From Eubacteriales bacterium (GTDB lineage: Bacteria > Bacillota > Clostridia > Lachnospirales > Lachnospiraceae): DNA of 36,747 nucleotides. The notes below the pieces were generated by a model. It ran no database searches. It was not told where the DNA came from and worked only from the letters and a program-made list of their open reading frames with translations. Positions within the stretch are counted from its first letter, which is position 1. Every line of letters begins with the position of its first letter. The stretch lies in contig JAUNJG010000016.1 of NCBI GenBank assembly GCA_030533385.1, positions 1 through 36,747 of the forward strand. The letters run 5' to 3'. Below, in pieces: positions 18,553 to 25,793 of this stretch. The translations under genes and the position numbers were made by a program.

Positions 18553-19533
18553 ATGAAACGAAAACATAAGATGGCCTGCGCATGGCTGATGGTCTTCCTT
18601 ATGCTCACCGGCATCGCAGGATGTACAAATAATCCTCTGGAGACGAAGGAGACTTACGCTTCTTATTACCAGCAAAAAAAGCAGCAGGAACAGCAGGAAT
18701 TAAAAGGAATGGCGGAGAATCTGGCTGTCATCGGAAGGGAAGAGCAGGATAGTCCCGGCTACTTTAGTGAAGATTACGCCGATTTGCTCATCAATGACAC
18801 GACAGATGAGGTGGTACAGTCCTACCATTGCTTTGAAAAAGTATATCCTGCCAGCATCACGAAGATTATGACGGCGCTGCTCGTTTTGGAACACGGCAAT
18901 TTTGATGATAAGATCACGTTGCAGCGTGATACCGTGCTGACGGAAGATGGTGCGGTGGTGAGTACTCTGTCAAAGGGAGATACGGTGTCAGTGGATGATT
19001 TGTTTCACACGCTGCTGATCAAGTCCGCCAACGATTGTGCTGTGATATTGGCGGAATATATTGCCGGGAGCGAGGAAGCGTTTGTGGACATGATGAATCA
19101 AAAGGCGAAAGAGCTGGGTGCGACGCACACACATTTTGTCAATCCTCATGGTCTTCATGACGAAAATCACTATACGACTGCCTATGATTTATATTTGATA
19201 TTCAAAGAGGTAGTAAAATATGACGCTTTTGTCAATGCGGTGTCTATGAAGGACTACACGATGACGTATGTAACCTCCGGGGGCAGGGAGGTTAGTGAGT
19301 ATATGCAAAGCACGAACCACTATCTTCTCAATGAGTACCCGGTTCCGGAGGGGGTAACCATGTACGGAGGAAAAACAGGGACGACTTCCATCGCCCGATC
19401 TTGTCTGATGGTCATGACAGAAAATGAGCAGGGAGACCGTTTTTTTTCCGTGGTGCTGGGGGCGGAAGGGCAAGATAAGCTTTACAGTTCCATGACGCAG
19501 CTGTTGGAAAAGGTGGCGTCAGGGCAGCCGTAA
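18553..19533 (+). CDS. dacA: Lipoprotein D-alanyl-D-alanine carboxypeptidase
   Basis: This is a class C low-molecular-weight PBP that trims the terminal D-Ala of peptidoglycan stem peptides. The catalytic motifs are Ser101-Ile-Thr-Lys104, Ser158-Ala-Asn160 and Lys274-Thr-Gly276. The signal peptide ends in a lipobox (GIAGC, Cys24), so it is probably held outside the membrane by a lipid. The chain ends about 50 residues after KTG and lacks the C-terminal beta domain and amphipathic helix that anchor PBP5-type enzymes. The lipid anchor probably replaces them. DacA is a functional label; other family names are possible. The structured repeat array begins 12 nt after the stop. Confidence 0.9.
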   Translation: MKRKHKMACAWLMVFLMLTGIAGCTNNPLETKETYASYYQQKKQQEQQELKGMAENLAVIGREEQDSPGYFSEDYADLLINDTTDEVVQSYHCFEKVYPASITKIMTALLVLEHGNFDDKITLQRDTVLTEDGAVVSTLSKGDTVSVDDLFHTLLIKSANDCAVILAEYIAGSEEAFVDMMNQKAKELGATHTHFVNPHGLHDENHYTTAYDLYLIFKEVVKYDAFVNAVSMKDYTMTYVTSGGREVSEYMQSTNHYLLNEYPVPEGVTMYGGKTGTTSIARSCLMVMTENEQGDRFFSVVLGAEGQDKLYSSMTQLLEKVASGQP

Positions 19534-19575
19534 GTGGGAGCTGTTCCTCCTGCAAGCTTGCTTGCGTCGGGTGTT

Positions 19576-19716
19576 GTCTATAGTCAGGCGCATGGCTGGG
19601 TGGTAAGGAAGTGACGATTCAGCCATAACATCTCGGGTTTGCAGCTGACGCTGCTGGCGCTGCTGACGCAGCGAAACCCTCGATTAGGGCGAAACGCCCT
19701 ATGCCTGCCAATAGAC
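19576..19716 (-). ncRNA. Core copy 1 of structured repeat (candidate RNA, - strand)
   Basis: Pairings: P1 GTCTAT (19576-19581) with ATAGAC (19711-19716) and CAGG (19585-19588) with CCTG (19704-19707); P2 ATGGCTG (19592-19598) with CAGCCAT (19620-19626); P3 GGGTTT (19635-19640) with AAACCC (19674-19679); P3a GCAGC-TGAC-GCTGC (19641-19654); P3b CGCTGC-TGAC-GCAGCG (19658-19673); P4 AGGGCG-AAA-CGCCCT (19686-19700). The strand is inferred from the substitutions in copies 2 and 3. Transcription is not shown. Confidence 0.45.
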
Positions 19717-19752
19717 TTTCCCCCTCCTGCAAGCTTGCTTGCGTTGGGTGTT

Positions 19753-19893
19753 GTCTATAGTCAGGCGCATGGCTGGGTGGTAAGAAAGTGACGATTCAGC
19801 CATAACATCTCGGGTTTGCAGCTGACGCTGCTGGCACTGCTGACGCAGCGAAACCCTCGATTAGGACGAAACGCCCTATGCCTGCCAATAGAC
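19753..19893 (-). ncRNA. Core copy 2 of structured repeat
   Basis: It has three differences from copy 1: one in the P2 loop (G to A), one in P3b (CACTGC instead of CGCTGC), and one in P4 (AGGACG instead of AGGGCG). On the + strand the two stem changes create A-C mismatches; on the - strand they become G-U pairs. Confidence 0.45.
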
Positions 19894-19930
19894 TTCCCCC
19901 CCTCCTGCAAGTCTGCTTGCGTCGGGTGTT

Positions 19931-20071
19931 GTCTATAGTCAGGCGCATGGCTGGGTGGTAAGGAAGTGACGATTCAGCCATAACATCTCGGGTTTGCAGC
20001 TGACGCTGCTGGCGCTACTGACGCAGCGAAACCCTCGATTAGGGCGAAACGCCCTATGCCTGCCGATAGAC
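19931..20071 (-). ncRNA. Core copy 3 of structured repeat
   Basis: It has two differences from copy 1: P3b reads CGCTAC (again A-C on the + strand, G-U on the - strand), and one change lies in the P1 internal loop (CCA to CCG). All other stems match. Confidence 0.45.
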
Positions 20072-20107
20072 TTCCCCCTTCCTGCAAGTCTGCTTGCGTC
20101 GGGTGTT

Positions 20108-20130
20108 GTCTATAGTCAGGCGCATGGCTG
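20108..20130. repeat. Broken copy 4 of the repeat core
   Basis: Only the P1 left arm and the first P2 arm (ATGGCTG, 20124-20130) remain. The following bases AATCGT (20131-20136) are the reverse complement of the ACGATT that precedes CAGCCAT in full copies, so the sequence appears to switch strand at the P2 stem. Confidence 0.7.
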
Positions 20131-20167
20131 AATCGTTATAAAAAGTTTTAATTTTACAAATTAGTTG

Positions 20168-20196
20168 TTGTGATTTTGTGCAACATGAACTATAAT
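20168..20196 (+). promoter_or_regulatory. Sigma-A promoter of the small P-loop gene
   Basis: TTGTGA at 20168-20173, a 17 nt spacer, then a perfect TATAAT at 20191-20196. The start would be near 20203, giving a leader of about 100 nt with a small CCGG/CCGG hairpin (near 20240-20256). Transcription therefore restarts after the repeat array. Confidence 0.7.
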
Positions 20197-20301
20197 GTAC
20201 ATTAAAAGAGAACAAGGAATAGACTGTCGCTGAAAAATGGCCGGTGTGTGGCGCCGGACATCTTTGAGGGATGGAATATATAATTAAAGGAGGACACCAC
20301 C

Positions 20302-20718
20302 ATGATTGAAATTATTGCAGGACTGAAAGGACACGGTAAAACGAAGCTTCTTATACAGAAAGTCAATGATGATATTAAATTGACGAAGGGAACGATTGTA
20401 TATCTTGATAAAAATAACAAGCATATGTATGAGTTGAGCAATCAGATTCGTCTTATCGTGGTACCTGATTTTAATATTGAAAATACGGATATGTTCATAG
20501 GTTTCATCGCCGGAATCTTATCCCAGGATCATGATTTGGACAAGGTATATCTGGATAGCTTTATGACGACGGCCTGCGTGGATGGTAACCTTGACTATGC
20601 GATTAGCAAGCTGAACGTTCTTTCAGAGCGCTATGACGTAGATTTTGTTATCAGTGCTTCTATAGATAAAGACGATTTGTCCGAAGAGGTACAAAAATAC
20701 ATATCCGTTGCAGTGTAA
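20302..20718 (+). CDS. Small P-loop protein of unknown function
   Basis: I do not recognise a characterised family for this 138-residue protein. It starts with a Walker A-like loop, GLKGHGKTK (residues 7-15), and has a hydrophobic strand ending in Asp, KVYLDSFM, that could be Walker B. The chain then ends about 55 residues later, so it is far shorter than most P-loop ATPases and lacks an obvious extra domain. Similar short proteins in Lachnospiraceae have, to my memory, been labelled PilT-like, which I would not trust. It has a strong AAAGGAGG site, its own promoter, and a possible terminator after it, so it looks like a single-gene unit. Confidence 0.75.
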   Translation: MIEIIAGLKGHGKTKLLIQKVNDDIKLTKGTIVYLDKNNKHMYELSNQIRLIVVPDFNIENTDMFIGFIAGILSQDHDLDKVYLDSFMTTACVDGNLDYAISKLNVLSERYDVDFVISASIDKDDLSEEVQKYISVAV

Positions 20719-20858
20719 GCTATGCTGCCGGACACGGTAAGGCTCGTTTGGGAGTCCTGATGCGAGGTGCGGGTCGTGTTGTTGCGACATCTTTGTTGTC
20801 TGCATTCCCGCATAGAGGCGGGAGTCATCTCACGTCTGATTTTATATATGAATTACGA

Positions 20859-20946
20859 AAAAGGGTGTTGCAAAAAAGAGTGACTGTCTCCCTGCTGAAG
20901 GCGGATGGAGGGAGAGCGGTTAAATGGTGTTTTGGGACACCCTTTT
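20859..20946 (+). terminator. Possible terminator with arms split by an internal hairpin
   Basis: AAAAGGGTGT (20859-20868) pairs perfectly over 10 bp with ACACCCTTTT (20937-20946). The 68 nt between them hold a 7 bp TCTCCCT/AGGGAGA hairpin (20887-20893 and 20909-20915). The arms have the same sequence as the compact terminator after ptsI. Confidence 0.4.
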
Positions 20947-20995
20947 CCTGTTGCGCTCCGCTGGAAAGACGTGGTGACCGGGGAGATGCAATGTT

Positions 20996-21019
20996 GCTTT
21001 CCTTTTGTGAAAGGGGAGC
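20996..21019 (+). other. 10 bp hairpin upstream of the radical SAM gene
   Basis: GCTTTCCTTT-TGTG-AAAGGGGAGC pairs completely with two G-U pairs. It ends 27 nt before the start codon and has no T-run. It could affect expression of the radical SAM gene. Confidence 0.4.
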
Positions 21020-21046
21020 ATTTAACCCTAAAAGAAAGGCTGCAAT

Positions 21047-21994
21047 ATGACAGAACGATTGTATTTTCCCTACGGGGAATATTTAAGAGAAAAATATGGA
21101 GAAAAGGTATATAAACTTCCGGTCAATCTTCCGGTTTCCTGTCCCAATCGAAGGGAGGGGAAAAGTTGTTCTTTCTGTGCGGATGTGGGAACGGGCTTTG
21201 AAGCTTTACCGGGGAAGATTCCGGTTGGGAAGCAGTTGGAGGCCTCCCGGAAAAAGGTGGAAAAACGGTATCATGCCCATAAGTTTATTGCTTATTTTCA
21301 GAATTTTACGAATACTTTTCTCCCTCTGGAAACGTTGCTTTCCTACATGGAGGAGGCGGCTGCACAGCCGGATGTGGTAGAACTATGTATTTCCACCCGG
21401 CCGGACTGTGTCAGGGAGGACTATTTGGAGGCGTTTTCTCTGTTCAGGAAGGAGAAGGGGATTGAGATAAGCCTGGAACTTGGGCTACAGACGGTGAATT
21501 ATCATACGCTACAAAAAATAAATCGAGGTCATGGGCTGGCAGAGTTCCTGGATGCGGTGCTGATGATATCCCGATACCAATTTCCCGTCTGCGTTCACAT
21601 GATATTAAATCTTCCGGGGGACTGCATGGAAGATGCCAAAGAGGGGGCAAGGATTCTGTCATCACTTCCGATTTCCATGGTGAAACTTCATTCTTTATAT
21701 ATCCCTGTAAACTCTGTGTTGTGTCAGGAATACAGAGATGGTAAAATAAGCGTATGTTCAAAAGAAGAGTATCTGGACAGACTCTCGGAGTTTATGGCGC
21801 TGCTTCGCCCTGATATTGCGGTGGAACGACTGTTTTCCCGCATACCCAAAAAGGATGCCGCCTTTTGTAATTGGGGAGAAAGCTGGTGGAAACTGACCGA
21901 TGAGTGGAAGGAACAGATGGAAAGAAAACATTATGTGCAGGGATGCCGATATCACTATTTAAAAGGCGCCGCATTAAATAGATGGGGTATGTGA
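21047..21994 (+). CDS. TIGR01212/YhcC-family radical SAM protein
   Basis: The protein resembles the TIGR01212 radical SAM family (YhcC in E. coli), whose substrate is not firmly established. Residues 32-44 hold the cluster cysteines, CPN...SCSFC (Cys32, Cys41, Cys44). Other family landmarks are YFQNFTNTF, STRPDC, ELGLQTVNYHTLQKINRGH and HMILNLPGD. The 315-residue length is normal. The usual CPNRDG is CPNRREG here. The next gene begins 1 nt after the stop, so they are probably co-transcribed. I see no promoter directly upstream, only the structured gap. Confidence 0.87.
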   Translation: MTERLYFPYGEYLREKYGEKVYKLPVNLPVSCPNRREGKSCSFCADVGTGFEALPGKIPVGKQLEASRKKVEKRYHAHKFIAYFQNFTNTFLPLETLLSYMEEAAAQPDVVELCISTRPDCVREDYLEAFSLFRKEKGIEISLELGLQTVNYHTLQKINRGHGLAEFLDAVLMISRYQFPVCVHMILNLPGDCMEDAKEGARILSSLPISMVKLHSLYIPVNSVLCQEYRDGKISVCSKEEYLDRLSEFMALLRPDIAVERLFSRIPKKDAAFCNWGESWWKLTDEWKEQMERKHYVQGCRYHYLKGAALNRWGM

Positions 21995-21995
21995 G

Positions 21996-23393
21996 ATGGA
22001 GCAAAAAAGGAAAAGGAATCTGCGGGAGCATGTCAATCTTGGGGTGATTGTCTTTCTGGTCATCGTGATATACTTGACTGCCTATGTGGTCACATATCTG
22101 GGGAAGGAAAAACTGGCGATTTATGAAGTGAGCCAGAGTAATATCTCGGATAGTATCATAAAAAAAGGAATGATTTTAAGGGAAGAATCGGTGGTGGAGA
22201 CGGAGGAAGAAGGCTATGTCAATTACTATGTGAAGGATGGCTCCAGAGTAAAGCAGGGCGGCGTGGTTTACACGGTGGACACGACAGGAAAAATCCAGTC
22301 CTATATCAGTACCCTGCTCAACAAGAAGGACTCTGTGGGCACGGAAGAAAAAAAGCAGGTGTATGAAGATTTAAAAGTGTTTAGCGACAGTTTTTCCGAC
22401 ACAAATTTTTCCGAGGTTTATGAGGCGAAAAATAATATCGACAAAGACTTGATTTCCTACACGGATACTATCATCGCAGACAATAAAGAAAAGCTGGAAA
22501 AGAAGTACGGGGCGAACAGCTATATAGAAGAAAAGGCGAAGGAATCGGGGCTGGTATCCTTTTCTTCAGACGGATTGGAAGACATCGACGAGGAGTCTTT
22601 GACAAGAATCAAATTTAATTCCGGCGCTAAAATGAATAATTTGAGAAGCGAGGAAAAGATGGAGGCCGGGAGTCCTGTATATCGAATCGTGACAGACCAG
22701 AAATGGACACTGGCGCTGCCAGTCAGCAAAGATGAGTACAAAAGAATAAAAAAGACGGGAAATCAGGAAAAAGGTGGACAGACCGTCCTGCCGGTCACTT
22801 TCCAGAAAGATAATTTTTCCACGAAGGCGACGGTGGAATGTCAGAAAAAAAAGGATGGTTACTATGCATTTTTACATTTTGATAACTATGTGCAGCGCTA
22901 TATAGACCAGCGATATCTGACGGTGGAGCTTCTTCTTTCTGAGACGGAGGGGCTGAAGATTCCGACCAGCGCACTGGTGAAAAAAGAAGTGTACAAGATT
23001 CCGTCTTCTTATTTGACCGCAGGCAGCAATTCATCCAAAAAAAATCAGGTCAACGTTCTGACGAAAAATAAAAAAGGAGAAGAAGTTTTGACACAGGCCA
23101 AGGTGTCCGTTTATAAAACTGAGGGAGATAATGTGCTGATTACATCCGAAAAGCTCAAGACAGGAGATAAGATATCAGATTTGGAAAAAGCCAAGACGTA
23201 CACATTGAAAACGACGAGCCAGTTAAAGGGTGTGTATGTGGTCAATCAGGGTTATGCGGTATTCAGGGCGGTTGAAGTGATAAAAAATACCGAGGATTAC
23301 TGTATTATTTCTTCAGAGCAAAGCAAGCTGGAACTATACGACCGGGTAATTTTAAATAGTGAGACCATCAAAGAAAATCAGGTGATTTATTAA
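21996..23393 (+). CDS. HlyD-like membrane-anchored protein
   Basis: The 465-residue protein has a basic N terminus, one membrane segment (about 14-34), and a long extracellular part. The segment EEEGYVNYYVKDGSRVKQGGVVYTVD resembles the biotinyl-lipoyl-like hairpin of HlyD and membrane-fusion adaptors, and the C-terminal part has a similar beta-rich feel. No ABC transporter gene lies next to it. It is followed by yggS and sepF, so a role in envelope or division is a reasonable guess. In many Firmicutes the ylm cluster holds other genes at this position. Confidence 0.75.
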   Translation: MEQKRKRNLREHVNLGVIVFLVIVIYLTAYVVTYLGKEKLAIYEVSQSNISDSIIKKGMILREESVVETEEEGYVNYYVKDGSRVKQGGVVYTVDTTGKIQSYISTLLNKKDSVGTEEKKQVYEDLKVFSDSFSDTNFSEVYEAKNNIDKDLISYTDTIIADNKEKLEKKYGANSYIEEKAKESGLVSFSSDGLEDIDEESLTRIKFNSGAKMNNLRSEEKMEAGSPVYRIVTDQKWTLALPVSKDEYKRIKKTGNQEKGGQTVLPVTFQKDNFSTKATVECQKKKDGYYAFLHFDNYVQRYIDQRYLTVELLLSETEGLKIPTSALVKKEVYKIPSSYLTAGSNSSKKNQVNVLTKNKKGEEVLTQAKVSVYKTEGDNVLITSEKLKTGDKISDLEKAKTYTLKTTSQLKGVYVVNQGYAVFRAVEVIKNTEDYCIISSEQSKLELYDRVILNSETIKENQVIY

Positions 23394-23419
23394 AAAAAAA
23401 GAAAATGCGGGAGGAACTT

Positions 23420-24112
23420 ATGCTAAAGGAAAATCTTTTCAATGTAAAACAAAAAATAGAGAAAGCCTGTGAGAGGGCGGGGAGAGACCCATCTGAGGTG
23501 ACTTTGGTGGCGGTCAGCAAGATGAAACCGCTGGAAGACATTGAGGCTTTGCTTGAAGAGGGACAGATGGAATACGGAGAAAACTATGTGCAGGAACTGT
23601 GCGGGAAATATGAAGATGTCAGCCGACCGGTTCACTGGCATATGATCGGACATTTACAAAGAAATAAGGTCAAATACATTGTGGATAAAGTAAGCCTTAT
23701 TCACTCGGTAGATTCCGTGCATCTGGCCAAACAGATTGAGAAGGAGGCGGCAAAAAAGAATTTGGTTGCAGAGGTGCTGATTCAGGTCAATGTGGCAGGC
23801 GAAGAAAGTAAATTTGGCCTGGAAGGAAGCCAGGTGGAGGAGATGATTCGGGAAATTGCTCTTCTTCCTCACGTCCATGTCAGAGGTTTGATGACAAGCG
23901 CTCCTTTTGTGGATAACCCGGAAGAAAATAGATGTTATTTTAGAAAATTACATCAATTATTTATTGACATCAGGGAGAAAAACATTGATAATGTAACTAT
24001 GGACACCCTGTCCATGGGAATGACGAATGATTATGAGGTGGCCATAGAGGAAGGCTCCACCATGGTGCGGGTGGGAACCGGAATTTTTGGCCGGCGTAAT
24101 TACAATATATAG
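23420..24112 (+). CDS. YggS/YlmE family PLP homeostasis protein
   Basis: This is a pyridoxal phosphate-binding protein of the YggS/YlmE/PROSC family, which buffers PLP and has no known catalytic activity. The 230-residue protein shows VAVSKMKP with the PLP lysine, GENYVQEL, WHMIGHLQRNKVKY, and LSMGMTNDYEVAIEEGSTMVRVGTG (shown only in part here as LSMGMTND and VRVGTGIFG). The start at ATG 23420 is 5 nt after GGGAGG (23409-23414); the ATG at 23405 overlaps that site. It lies directly upstream of sepF, as ylmE does in Bacillus. Confidence 0.93.
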   Translation: MLKENLFNVKQKIEKACERAGRDPSEVTLVAVSKMKPLEDIEALLEEGQMEYGENYVQELCGKYEDVSRPVHWHMIGHLQRNKVKYIVDKVSLIHSVDSVHLAKQIEKEAAKKNLVAEVLIQVNVAGEESKFGLEGSQVEEMIREIALLPHVHVRGLMTSAPFVDNPEENRCYFRKLHQLFIDIREKNIDNVTMDTLSMGMTNDYEVAIEEGSTMVRVGTGIFGRRNYNI

Positions 24113-24132
24113 GAGAGAGGAGCGCGGATATC

Positions 24133-24675
24133 GTGAGTATAGCGGAAAAGTTTTTAAACATGATGACCCTGAATGATTCCGAGGAATTTATGGACGAATA
24201 TGACGAGGAGTATGAAGAGTTCATGGATGAGGAGGAGATGGAGCCTTCGGAGGAAGAAGACAAGGCAGAGCCGGTGAAAAAACCGGTACTTTCCTTCCGA
24301 CGCAAAAGAAAAGAACCGGAAGTTCAGGAAGAAACAGTGGAAGAGGAGAGCAGAGTTGTTCCGTTTTACGGAAAACAAGAAGAAGGTGATATCGTGAAAG
24401 TAATCAAACCACAGGAGTTTAACGAGGCACAGATAGTGGCAGAGTTTTTAAAGGAAGGAAAAACTATCGTCGTAAATTTGGAGGGCATTGAGATTAGCCA
24501 GGCGCAGAGAATCATTGATTTTATCGGCGGTGCCAGCTTTGCGGTGGATGGTTCTTTGAAAGCAATTTCCAACAACATTTTTATAGTGGCTCCGGGCAAT
24601 ATTGAGGTTTCCGGAGATCTGAGAGATGAGATTATCAGTGAAAGTATGCTTTCCCCGGAACTGACGAAGTTTTAA
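24133..24675 (+). CDS. sepF: Cell division protein SepF
   Basis: SepF binds the FtsZ C terminus and anchors and bundles FtsZ polymers at the membrane. The 180-residue protein has a short N-terminal amphipathic helix (SIAEKFLNMM), a strongly acidic linker of about 60 residues, a basic patch (FRRKRK), and the C-terminal SepF fold with VVNLEGIE, RIIDFIGGA and DGSLKAISNNIFIVAP. The start is GTG with GAGAGGAG about 10 nt upstream. It is the second gene of a ylmE-sepF pair. Confidence 0.93.
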   Translation: MSIAEKFLNMMTLNDSEEFMDEYDEEYEEFMDEEEMEPSEEEDKAEPVKKPVLSFRRKRKEPEVQEETVEEESRVVPFYGKQEEGDIVKVIKPQEFNEAQIVAEFLKEGKTIVVNLEGIEISQAQRIIDFIGGASFAVDGSLKAISNNIFIVAPGNIEVSGDLRDEIISESMLSPELTKF

Positions 24676-24692
24676 AGACAAGGAGGGACACT

Positions 24693-25793
24693 ATGTTGGA
24701 GAAGCGCCTTTTGGTGCAGGCCGAGGGAAAAAAGGCATATGATATTGTCATCGAAGATTCTTTTTCCAATTTGGCCGAAGAGTTAAAAAAATTTGACACG
24801 GACAAAAGAAAGATTTGTCTCGTGACAGAGCGGCAGGTGGCCTCCTGGTATCTGGATACGGTTTATGAGATTGTAGAGCCGGTGTGTAAAAAAGTAGATA
24901 TTTTTATCTTTCAGGAAGGAGAATCCAGCAAGAACCTGAATACGGTCAACCAGCTTTATCGCTTTTTGATTCAGCATGAATTTGATCGGAAAGATATGTT
25001 GATCGCTCTCGGGGGAGGCGTGGTCGGAGATCTGACGGGATTTGCGGCGGCGACCTATTTGCGGGGGATTGATTTTGTTCAGGTTCCCACCAGTCTTTTG
25101 TCTCAGGTGGACAGCAGCATTGGAGGAAAGACAGGCGTTGATTTTCAGTCCTACAAAAATATGGTTGGAGCTTTTTATATGCCAAAGCTTGTCTACATTA
25201 ATATCAGCACGCTGAAAACTCTGTCGGACAGAGAGTTTCACAGTGGCCTGGGAGAGGTCATCAAACACGGGCTGATTTGTGATGCTTCTTATTATAAGTG
25301 GGTCAGAGACAACAAGGAAAATATTCTGGCAAGAGACGAAAATGCACTGGCCCTTGTCGTGGAGGGAAGCTGCCGGATAAAGAGAGCGGTGGTGGAGGAA
25401 GATCCGAAGGAGCAGGGAATCCGTGCCCTGTTAAATTTTGGTCACACCTTTGGACACTCCATTGAGAAACTGATGGAGTTTCAGCTGACCCACGGAGAGT
25501 GTGTCGCCATCGGGTGTATCCTGGCGGCGGGTATGTCCCGTGACAGGGGGTATCTCACCGAAGCACAGTATACGGAAATCAAAAATCTGTTTCAGTATTT
25601 TGGATTTCCGAAGTTGCCGGAGGAGCTGGATTCCTGTGAGGTTATCAATGAGACGAGGCATGATAAAAAAATGGCTTATGGTTCCATCCGGTTTATCCTT
25701 TTAAGAGAACTTGGAAAAGCGGAGATATTTCGAGATGTGACGGAGGAGGAGATGGCGGCCGCCTTTTTATCCTCCGGGGAGCAGCATCTATGA
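24693..25793 (+). CDS. aroB: 3-dehydroquinate synthase
   Basis: AroB converts DAHP to 3-dehydroquinate, the second step of the shikimate pathway, using NAD and a divalent metal. The 366 residues show the NAD-binding GGGVVGDLTGFAAATYLRG region, QVPTSLLSQVDSSIGGKTG, and metal ligands in NFGHTFGHSIE and THGECVAIG. It has a good AAGGAGG site and ends in an ATGA overlap with lspA. Its position between sepF and lspA is not where shikimate genes usually cluster. Confidence 0.95.
   Translation: MLEKRLLVQAEGKKAYDIVIEDSFSNLAEELKKFDTDKRKICLVTERQVASWYLDTVYEIVEPVCKKVDIFIFQEGESSKNLNTVNQLYRFLIQHEFDRKDMLIALGGGVVGDLTGFAAATYLRGIDFVQVPTSLLSQVDSSIGGKTGVDFQSYKNMVGAFYMPKLVYINISTLKTLSDREFHSGLGEVIKHGLICDASYYKWVRDNKENILARDENALALVVEGSCRIKRAVVEEDPKEQGIRALLNFGHTFGHSIEKLMEFQLTHGECVAIGCILAAGMSRDRGYLTEAQYTEIKNLFQYFGFPKLPEELDSCEVINETRHDKKMAYGSIRFILLRELGKAEIFRDVTEEEMAAAFLSSGEQHL

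Larger units (their letters stand above)
19546..20130. repeat. Tandem array of a 177-178 bp structured unit (3 full copies plus 1 broken copy)
   Basis: The motif CCTGCAAG...GTCTATAGTCAGG recurs with periods 177, 178 and 177. Each unit has a short spacer of 36-37 bp with a GCAAG-N4-CTTGC hairpin and a 141 bp core. The core folds by eye into an outer stem P1, a P2 stem (GGCTG/CAGCC), a P3 three-way element, and P4 (AGGGCG-AAA-CGCCCT). The cores differ at only 2-3 positions from copy 1. The array is between dacA and the promoter of the next gene. No long conserved reading frame is apparent. I do not recognise the family. Confidence 0.93.
20719..21046. other. 328 bp structured gap before the radical SAM gene
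   Basis: No gene is supported here. I see a TCCCGC-ATAGAG-GCGGGA hairpin (20806-20823), a long-range AAAAGGGTGT/ACACCCTTTT pairing (20859-20946, listed separately), and a 10 bp hairpin with TGTG loop at 20996-21019. Frames in this region have no convincing ribosome sites. I could not match it to tmRNA, RNase P, SRP or 6S landmarks. Confidence 0.5.

Noticed and set aside
19796-19981. A 61-codon - strand frame inside the repeat array
   Set aside because: It has no ribosome site, it is made of repeat sequence, and the 178 bp period in one unit shifts the frame. The stems explain the conservation better than coding.
19546-20130. The array as a CRISPR locus
   Set aside because: The repeated part (141 bp) is far too long and the spacers are nearly identical to each other. 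No cas genes are nearby.
19546-20130. The array as an integron attC cluster or insertion sequence
   Set aside because: There is no integrase or transposase, no gene cassettes, and no terminal inverted repeats flanking the units.
20719-21046. The gap as 6S, tmRNA, SRP or RNase P RNA
   Set aside because: I found none of their signature motifs, and the 5' and 3' ends do not pair as 6S RNA would.
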